Assembly: GCA_910587445.1 (NCBI GenBank)
Contig: CAJULE010000040.1
Coordinates: 1-10,398 of the forward strand
Length of the DNA: 10,398 bases
Source of the DNA: an uncultured Christensenellaceae bacterium
GTDB taxonomy: Bacteria > Bacillota > Clostridia > Christensenellales > Pumilibacteraceae
Direction: 5' to 3'
Below the pieces are notes generated by a model. That model saw only the letters and a list, made by a program, of their open reading frames with translations, was not told where the DNA came from and searched no databases. Within the stretch, counting starts at the first letter, position 1. Each line of letters opens with the position of its first letter. Shown here in pieces: positions 6,102 through 10,398 of the stretch. The position numbers were made by a program, and so were the translations under genes.

Positions 6102-7280
6102 TTATTTCGATTGTGTATTCAATATATCTTTTTTCTTCGTCAGTCGGAACGTGAGTTCGGTCATGCTTATCATCAAGACAACGAAAATAAGCAGAAATAT
6201 CGGCATTATGGCAAAACCGATCAAATTGCCCAAAAGTCCGAACAGCGGAGGAATAAACGTAGAACCGGCATAAGCGCTCGCCATCTGTATTCCTATTATC
6301 GCACCCGAATTTTCCGCCCCGAAGTTGTTCGGCGTGGAATGAATAATGCACGGATAAATCGGTGCACAGCCAAATCCTATAACGACAAAGCCGATGATCG
6401 CAAGAATATAAGAACTTACGGGTATGAACAGACAGGCAATCCCGCAAGTCAGAATACAAGTTCCTATGATTATCATTTTACGGTCACCGAGCTTATCCGT
6501 AATAAAACCGCTTATAAACCTCCCCACGGTTATGCCTATGTAAAACAGCGAGGCGAATATCGCCGCCTGTTCCGCAGATATGCCCTTAACTTCGACGAAA
6601 TATGTACTTGCCCACCCCATTGCGGTAGCTTCCGCGGCACAGTAAGCAAAGAAGCCGAGGAGCAAAAACGGTACGCCTTTTATCTTCAGCGCGCCTATGA
6701 GACCGATGCTTTTTTGTTCGCGCTCCTCGATTTTTCCGTTCACTTTCCAGACCGACAACGTCGCGAGAAGAAGTATTCCTATTGCAAGCTGTATGAAGCC
6801 TACGATCCTGTATCCGTCGTTCCATACCGAATTCGTCAAAGCAAATCCCATTATGAACGGGCTTACTATCGTGCCCACGCCCCAAAAGCAATGCAGCCAA
6901 CTCATATGTTTCGCCTTGTAATGGAGCGCGATATAATTGTTTAAGGCGGCGTCGATCGCGCCTGCGCCGAGCCCGTAAGGAACGGCGAAAACGATTAGCA
7001 TCCAAAATCGACTCGAAAAAGAAAATCCGAACAATGCTATTACGGTGAGAAATATGCTGATGACCGTCACAAGCCGCGTGCCGAGTTTTCTCGTGAGCCT
7101 ATCGGACAAAAGACTCGAAACGATAGTTCCGCCGGATATGACCATGGATACTATGCCCATAAAAGCTATGGGCACTCCGAGCTGCGCGTGCATAACGGGC
7201 CAACCCGACCCGAGAAGCGAGTCGGGCAGTCCGAGACTTATGAACGCTATATAAATAAGTGCAAGTAATAAACCGTACAT
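6102..7280 (-). CDS. Major facilitator superfamily transporter, substrate unknown
   Basis: A 392-residue, strongly hydrophobic protein with about 12 membrane segments in two halves, so an inner-membrane secondary transporter. The family loop motif between helices 2 and 3 appears as LLSDRLTRKLGTR (57-69). Its repeat in the second half is GFITDKLGDRK (258-268). The N-terminus has ISLGLPDSLLGSGWP (14-28). AAEATAMGWASTYF (215-228) resembles helix 7 of the fucose-permease-like group. It starts 36 bases after the stop of the TrpB-like gene, with AAGGA about 12 bases before the ATG, and shares its T-box leader. Regulation by tRNA-Trp suggests a substrate tied to tryptophan (Trp, indole, or a precursor such as serine), but this is inference from context. 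The sequence itself does not reveal the substrate. Confidence 0.88.
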   Translation of the reverse strand: MYGLLLALIYIAFISLGLPDSLLGSGWPVMHAQLGVPIAFMGIVSMVISGGTIVSSLLSDRLTRKLGTRLVTVISIFLTVIALFGFSFSSRFWMLIVFAVPYGLGAGAIDAALNNYIALHYKAKHMSWLHCFWGVGTIVSPFIMGFALTNSVWNDGYRIVGFIQLAIGILLLATLSVWKVNGKIEEREQKSIGLIGALKIKGVPFLLLGFFAYCAAEATAMGWASTYFVEVKGISAEQAAIFASLFYIGITVGRFISGFITDKLGDRKMIIIGTCILTCGIACLFIPVSSYILAIIGFVVIGFGCAPIYPCIIHSTPNNFGAENSGAIIGIQMASAYAGSTFIPPLFGLLGNLIGFAIMPIFLLIFVVLMISMTELTFRLTKKKDILNTQSK

Positions 7281-7316
7281 CTTAATTCATGTCCTTGCCG
7301 CAGAAACGACATTCGT

Positions 7317-8693
7317 CTATGCCTTTATTACGGGAATGGAGGCAAAGCCCTTTGCGAGATCCTCATCCGTGGGGATAGAATCGCTCATTTCGCCGTCGTT
7401 GTACTTTTTGTATGCGGAAAGATCGAAATAGCCGGTACCCGTTAGCCCGAAGAGTATTTTCTTCTTTTTGCCCGTCTCTTTGCATTTGAGAGCCTCGTCG
7501 ACGGCAACGCGTATTGCGTGCGCGCTTTCGGGCGCGGGCAGTATCCCCTCGCATTTGGCAAACTTAATCGCCGCGTCGAAAACCTTGCTTTGCTCTACCG
7601 CCACAGCCCTAATATATCCGTCGTGATAAAGGCGGGAAATTATGGGGCTCATTCCGTGATAGCGAAGTCCTCCCGCATGGCTTGCCGACGGCATAAAGCC
7701 GCAACCGAGCGTATACATCTTCGCGAGTGGCGTCGTTTTTGCCGAATCGCAGAAATCGTACGCATACTTGCCGCGCGTGAGACTCGGACAGCTGGCGGGC
7801 TCGACGCCGATAAATTCAATATCGTTTTTGCCCTGTAGTTTTTCGCCCATGAACGGCGCTATGAGTCCGCCGAAATTCGAGCCTCCGCCGCAGCAGCCGA
7901 TAATCACGTCGGGAGTTATGCCGTACTTATCGAGCGCGGTCTTGCTTTCGAGACCTATGACAGACTGATGAAGCAGTACGTGGTCGAGCACCGAGCCGAG
8001 CACATATCGGCAAGACGGAGTACTCGTCGCCTTTTCGACCGCTTCGGATATGGCGCAGCCGAGCGAGCCGCCCGTCCCCGGAAATTCCTTGAGGATCTTT
8101 CTGCCCGCGGCTGTCGTATCGGACGGCGACGGTATGACGTTTGCTCCGTAGGTGCGTATGACCTCCTTGCGATAGGGCTTTTGCTCGGACGAGACCTTTA
8201 CCATATATACGTCGAGATTAAGCCCGTAAAACGCCGAAGCCATTGCAAGCGCCGTGCCCCACTGCCCCGCGCCCGTTTCGGTCGTAAGGCTTTTAAGCCC
8301 CTGCTTCTTTGCGTAATACGCCTGAGCCGCCGCGGAATTGAGCTTATGCGAGCCCGACGTGTTGCTGCCCTCGAACTTATAGTATATCTCCGCAGGCGTA
8401 CCGAGCTGTTCCTCCAAAAAGTAGGCACGAACCACGGGAGACGGACGAAACGTGCGGTAGAAGCTTCGTATGCCCTCCGGGATCTCTATTTGCTCGTCGC
8501 TCGTATTCAGTTCCTGGTCGATACACTCGTCGCAGAATACGGGCTGCAAATCCGCTTTCGTGCAAGGCTTGCCCGTCGCGGGATTGAGAAAGGGCTCGTG
8601 CTGAACCTTCATATGCGCCTTGACGTTATACCAATAGCGAGGCATTTCCTCTTCGCTCAAGTAGATCTTATAGGGAATCTGCCGTGTTTTCAT
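7317..8693 (-). CDS. trpB: TrpB2-type tryptophan synthase beta-like PLP enzyme
   Basis: A 458-residue fold-type II pyridoxal-phosphate enzyme of the TrpB2 (TrpB-like) branch, longer at the N-terminus than ordinary TrpB (about 400). The PLP lysine is Lys117 in EGSNTSGSHKLN (108-119). The catalytic-loop motif ETGAGQWG (139-146) carries the Glu that is catalytic in TrpB, and the phosphate-binding glycine loop is GGGSNFGG (269-276). TrpB makes tryptophan from indole and serine. TrpB2 enzymes usually do not pair tightly with TrpA, and no trpA or other trp gene is visible here. The ATG at 8693 follows GGAGG by 8 bases. The Trp-specific T-box immediately upstream independently supports a role in tryptophan supply. 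A serine deaminase-type or phosphoserine-using activity, proposed for some TrpB2 proteins, remains possible. Confidence 0.9.
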   Translation of the reverse strand: MKTRQIPYKIYLSEEEMPRYWYNVKAHMKVQHEPFLNPATGKPCTKADLQPVFCDECIDQELNTSDEQIEIPEGIRSFYRTFRPSPVVRAYFLEEQLGTPAEIYYKFEGSNTSGSHKLNSAAAQAYYAKKQGLKSLTTETGAGQWGTALAMASAFYGLNLDVYMVKVSSEQKPYRKEVIRTYGANVIPSPSDTTAAGRKILKEFPGTGGSLGCAISEAVEKATSTPSCRYVLGSVLDHVLLHQSVIGLESKTALDKYGITPDVIIGCCGGGSNFGGLIAPFMGEKLQGKNDIEFIGVEPASCPSLTRGKYAYDFCDSAKTTPLAKMYTLGCGFMPSASHAGGLRYHGMSPIISRLYHDGYIRAVAVEQSKVFDAAIKFAKCEGILPAPESAHAIRVAVDEALKCKETGKKKKILFGLTGTGYFDLSAYKKYNDGEMSDSIPTDEDLAKGFASIPVIKA

Positions 8694-8722
8694 GTCTTAT
8701 ACCTCCATAGAATTTTTTTGCG

Positions 8723-8767
8723 AAAAAAACACGGATAATACTCGTTGGGACGAATAATATCCGTGTT
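8723..8767 (-). terminator. T-box terminator hairpin (attenuator)
   Basis: On the minus strand an 18-base arm beginning AACACGGATATT (8767-8750) pairs with ACGAGTATTATCCGTGTT (8745-8728) around a CCCA loop, with one mismatch and one G-U pair, followed by seven Ts (8729-8723). The upstream arm includes the 3' part of the T-box sequence, so terminator and antiterminator exclude each other. Confidence 0.9.
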
Positions 8768-8983
8768 GCCACCCAATTTCACGGCTTTAAAGCCGCCTCT
8801 TTACAAGCACCGTCATGCTCTCACACTGTAACGGGCGTGTCCCGTCGAAAACTACGCGCCCCATTCGGGGTTTCGCAATCGCCCTCGGCAATCCATTCTC
8901 CGCGCGTCGGACTGCTTTCATTTCACCTGCGAAAGCTCTCTTTAAATCCGCAGTAGCTCGGGTACTACTTTACCTCAACGGTT
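8723..8983 (-). promoter_or_regulatory. T-box riboswitch, probably tRNA-Trp specific
   Basis: T-box leaders bind uncharged tRNA and then allow transcription of the genes downstream. Read on the minus strand, stem I starts with GGTAA (8974-8970), which pairs with TTGCC (8891-8887) and closes the specifier loop. One side of the loop has AGTAGTA and the other has GAGAATGGA, placing codon TGG (Trp) at 8895-8893. Above it, CGGATT pairs with AGTCCG, then come the AGAGAG motif and the apical hairpin GCTTTC/GAAAGC with loop GCAGGTGAAAT. Further on are CCCC/GGGG (8870-8859), ACGGG/CCCGT (8845-8831), the stem III palindrome CGGCTTTAAAGCCG (8795-8782) and the T-box GGGTGGCAACACGG (8774-8761). The TGGC bulge would pair with a 3' GCCA end, fitting the G73 discriminator usual for bacterial tRNA-Trp. 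Confidence 0.9.
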
Positions 8984-8989
8984 TTGTAC

Positions 8990-9019
8990 ATAATACAATA
9001 CAAAGCGGCGGTTTGTCAA
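8990..9019 (-). promoter_or_regulatory. Sigma-A promoter of the T-box/trpB2/transporter unit
   Basis: On the minus strand a perfect TTGACA (9019-9014), an 18-base spacer and TATTAT (8995-8990). Transcription would start near 8983, just before T-box stem I. The -35 lies 29 bases beyond the stop codon of the 264-residue gene, so the unit is transcribed on its own. Confidence 0.8.
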
Positions 9020-9047
9020 GCGATTTTCGAAAAAAAACGAATATTTT

Positions 9048-9842
9048 TCAAACGGCGGGAACTGCTCCGAGAGCGACGAGTTTTTTCCCGAAAGCAAGAA
9101 GCTGCTCGTCGAGGATTTCGAGCGCGTCGAGAGAAGACACGGTGCGCTTGAACGCCGTATACGCAAGTCTTATGCCGTCCCTGTCCGCCGCCGACAATGC
9201 GCGTGAAAGCCCCGTAAGAGAGACGACCGCGTCGTCGAAATCGGACTGCGCGAGTTCCGCCTCGTGAAGCTTGTCCGACATCGCGGTGAGATCGGTAAAC
9301 AGCGAGTTTATATCGGTCGCATTGCCCACGGGAAGCCGAGGCGCGGAAGCCGCCTCCCCCTCGGGCAGACGCTCGTCACCGCCGCCCGAAAGCACGCCGC
9401 CGTCGTAGTAGAGCGAAGATATTGCCTGCTTGAACGGAACGATCATATCACGCACGAACATAGCAAATTCGTTTGCGGGGGTATCGCCGTAATAGTAGAC
9501 GTCGAGAAAGCTTTGCAGATCGCACGACGTCGTGTCGAATTCGAGCAAAAGACAGAACACGAGCGCGGCGAGACGGCGATCGTCGCTTGGAAGCACCAAG
9601 GTATACGCCCCCACGGCGTTGCGGCGCTTTGCAAGCGTAAATTCGTAATTGAAATCGAAGCCCTTCAAAACGTCGTCCAAAAGCGAGTACGCCTTTTTGG
9701 ATTCGGCGATTTTCTGGAGCAATACGGAAACCTTTGTCTCGGCAAGAATGACTTTTGCGTTTATAAGCTCGTCGCACGCGGCAAGCACCTGCTCGAACGC
9801 TTCTTCTCCGTCTTTCATGTATGCGCAGTAATCCTTGATCAC
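9048..9842 (-). CDS. Hypothetical protein, two mostly helical domains
   Basis: I do not recognise this 264-residue protein. It has no signal peptide or membrane segment and looks soluble and largely alpha-helical, acidic with few prolines. Residues 1 to about 147 form one helical block with a hydrophobic core (LAALVFCLLLEF, 91-102) and an aromatic patch (DVYYYGD, 114-120). A Gly/Pro/Ala-rich linker follows (about 148-173), then a second helical block (176-255, DINSLFTDLTAMSDKLHEAE and onward) that could form a coiled coil. The start is GTG, backed by GGAGG 8 bases upstream and an extended -10 promoter. It is divergent from the HPr-like gene and upstream of, but separately promoted from, the trpB2 unit. 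No clear GC-rich terminator follows, only a T8 run at 9029-9037. No function is proposed. Confidence 0.8.
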   Translation of the reverse strand: MIKDYCAYMKDGEEAFEQVLAACDELINAKVILAETKVSVLLQKIAESKKAYSLLDDVLKGFDFNYEFTLAKRRNAVGAYTLVLPSDDRRLAALVFCLLLEFDTTSCDLQSFLDVYYYGDTPANEFAMFVRDMIVPFKQAISSLYYDGGVLSGGGDERLPEGEAASAPRLPVGNATDINSLFTDLTAMSDKLHEAELAQSDFDDAVVSLTGLSRALSAADRDGIRLAYTAFKRTVSSLDALEILDEQLLAFGKKLVALGAVPAV

Positions 9843-9850
9843 GTCTCTGA

Positions 9851-9855
9851 CCTCC
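9851..9855 (-). promoter_or_regulatory. Ribosome binding site supporting a GTG start
   Basis: GGAGG on the minus strand, 8 bases before GTG at 9842-9840. The next in-frame ATG (Met9, near 9818) lacks such a site. Confidence 0.75.
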
Positions 9856-9873
9856 GAATATATATCTGACTAC

Positions 9874-9902
9874 ATTTTAACACATCGGACATTTTATGGC
9901 AA
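9874..9902 (-). promoter_or_regulatory. Sigma-A promoter of the 264-residue hypothetical gene
   Basis: On the minus strand TTGCCA (9902-9897), a 17-base spacer and TAAAAT (9879-9874) preceded by TGT, an extended -10. The predicted start near 9867 gives a short leader of about 25 bases. Confidence 0.65.
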
Positions 9903-9940
9903 GCAATTTAAAATTATTTGTCAAAACGAAAACAAAACAT

Positions 9941-9969
9941 TTGCTTTTTCGTATTTCTTATTGTATAAT
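9941..9969 (+). promoter_or_regulatory. Sigma-A promoter of the HPr-like gene
   Basis: TTGCTT (9941-9946), a 17-base spacer and a perfect TATAAT (9964-9969). It is divergent from the promoter at 9874-9902, with about 38 bases between the two -35 boxes. Confidence 0.75.
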
Positions 9970-10000
9970 ATGATTACTAAACTCACGGGAGGGATCGATT

Positions 10001-10231
10001 ATGAAATCGGTTAAGATTGTTCTCAGTATGGCGGAAAGCGTAAAGCACTTCGTAAACATCGTAAGTAAGTACCCGTACGACATCGATCTTCGCAGCGGCA
10101 GATTTCTTATCGACGCAAAATCTCTGCTCGGTATATTCAGCCTCGATTTATCGAAGCCGATAGTGCTCGAGATACACAGCGAAAAATGCGACGACCTGCT
10201 TGCCGAGCTCGTACCTTATATGGCTAAATAG
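10001..10231 (+). CDS. HPr-like protein lacking the active-site histidine
   Basis: A 76-residue protein that aligns with HPr, the phosphocarrier of the sugar phosphotransferase system, for most of its length. HFVNIVSKYPYDIDL (16-30) matches the helix 1/strand region around HPr's VLVQTASKYDADVNL. IDAKSLLGIFSLDL (37-50) matches the NLKSIMGVMSLGI segment that contains regulatory Ser46, here Ser42. The active-site segment is changed: where HPr has IHARPAT, this protein has LSMAESVK, so His15 and Arg17 are missing. It therefore probably cannot carry phosphate to sugars and may be a regulator, as Crh is in Bacillus (which also lacks His15). The start ATG follows GGGAGGG by 8 bases. The gene is monocistronic, with its own promoter and terminator. 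Confidence 0.75.
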   Translation: MKSVKIVLSMAESVKHFVNIVSKYPYDIDLRSGRFLIDAKSLLGIFSLDLSKPIVLEIHSEKCDDLLAELVPYMAK

Positions 10232-10250
10232 CCGAGAAACAACGACATTT

Positions 10251-10274
10251 GCCGCCCTAAGTGGCGGCTTTTTT
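10251..10274 (+). terminator. Terminator of the HPr-like gene
   Basis: GCCGCC (10251-10256) pairs with GGCGGC (10263-10268) around CTAAGT and is followed by six Ts. The stretch 10275-10343 after it contains no recognisable feature. Confidence 0.85.
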
Positions 10275-10378
10275 CGTACCGCAAAAAACGCTTAGATTGC
10301 CATAAACGCCGCATGGATCTTCCATATGAAAAAGCCCGCGAAATGAAATGCACCCCAAAAGTTAGACAAACTAATGGA

Positions 10379-10387
10379 GGTGCATTT
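10379..10387 (+). repeat. Internal inverted repeat at IS left end that can cover the orfA ribosome binding site
   Basis: GGTGCATTT (10379-10387) is the exact reverse complement of AAATGCACC (10346-10354) inside the terminal repeat. In an RNA reading in from outside the element, the 9-bp stem with a 24-base loop would take up the last two Gs of GGAGG. Confidence 0.7.
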
Positions 10388-10389
10388 TT

Positions 10390-10398
10390 ATGGCAAAG
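10390..10398 (+). CDS. Start of IS3-family orfA (transposase HTH subunit), only three codons in window
   Basis: ATG GCA AAG (Met-Ala-Lys) begins 9 bases after GGAGG and immediately inside the IS left end. In IS3-family elements the first reading frame, orfA, encodes a helix-turn-helix DNA-binding protein joined to the orfB integrase by frameshifting. The identification rests on position and on the terminal repeat, not on protein sequence. Confidence 0.5.

Larger units (their letters stand above)
10344..10398 (+). mobile_element. Left end of an IS3-family insertion sequence, continues beyond window
   Basis: The sequence from TGAAATGCACCCCAAAAG (10344-10361) through GTTAGACA has the look of the terminal inverted repeat of IS3-family elements (IS150-like), which begin with TG and share the CACCCCAAAAGTTAGACA core. 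GGAGG (10376-10380) and an ATG at 10390 follow, as expected for orfA. The right end, the transposase body and any target duplication lie outside the window, so completeness cannot be judged. Confidence 0.75.

Noticed and set aside
6111..6944. A 277-codon open frame on the plus strand
   Set aside because: Antisense to the transporter. The protein is rich in Arg and Tyr with no family features, as expected from reading a membrane protein backwards.
7282..7362. A frame on the minus strand overlapping the trpB2 end that reads ...IDECRFCGKDMN-stop, like the tail of a zinc-ribbon protein
   Set aside because: There is no start codon in that frame after the preceding stop at 7363-7365, so it cannot be a separate gene. 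It is probably chance, though a gene remnant cannot be excluded.
7968..8738. A 256-codon open frame on the plus strand
   Set aside because: Antisense to trpB2 and running into the T-box terminator; Arg-rich, no domain.
8782..8795. Perfect 14-bp palindrome CGGCTTTAAAGCCG, first considered as an operator
   Set aside because: Its position just before the T-box sequence is explained by stem III of the leader RNA.
10313..10325. Short inverted repeat ATGGA-TCT-TCCAT between the HPr terminator and the IS
   Set aside because: Five base pairs only, and no associated feature.

Overview
The window looks like chromosome of a spore-forming, low-to-mid GC member of the Bacillota, most likely class Clostridia. 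The basis is a sporulation sigma factor of the SigK type with its N-terminal pro-sequence, RNase J, a TrmR/TrhP tRNA-modification pair, a T-box leader, sigma-A-type promoters with TTGACA/TATAAT-like boxes, and strong GGAGG ribosome binding sites. No species can be named from sequence alone.

Layout from left to right. Positions 1-260 (minus) hold a small AT-rich cysteine-rich protein that runs off the left edge. A divergent promoter region follows, then rnpB (RNase P RNA, plus, about 453-784) with its own promoter and terminator. Converging on it is sigK (minus, 893-1576). Next is a minus-strand cluster read from 5560 down to 1799: RNase J, then the trmR-like 5-hydroxyuridine tRNA methyltransferase, then the trhP-like U32 protein that makes the hydroxyuridine. 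It ends in a terminator at 1656-1692. Divergent from RNase J is a tRNA-Glu(CTC) gene at 5883-5957 with promoter and terminator.

The right half carries the most interesting unit: a T-box leader (minus, about 8983-8723) whose specifier reads UGG (Trp), followed by a stand-alone TrpB2-type tryptophan synthase beta protein (8693-7317) and a major facilitator transporter (7280-6102). It closes with a terminator whose downstream arm lies in a 29-bp tandem duplication. The unit is most simply read as a tryptophan-starvation response. The TrpB-like enzyme would make Trp, perhaps from indole, and the transporter would move a related compound; the transporter substrate is not known.

The right end has an unrecognised mostly helical 264-residue protein (minus, GTG start, 9842-9048). 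Divergent from it is a 76-residue HPr-like protein (plus, 10001-10231) that lacks the phosphorylatable active-site histidine but keeps the regulatory-serine region. After its terminator the left end of an IS3-family insertion sequence begins at about 10344 and continues beyond the window.

I found no CRISPR array, phage module or defence system. The best candidates for something under-described are the Trp T-box/TrpB2/transporter unit and the His-less HPr paralogue. Long open frames antisense to the real genes (for example plus 3641-5209 and 1682-2683) are judged to be shadows.
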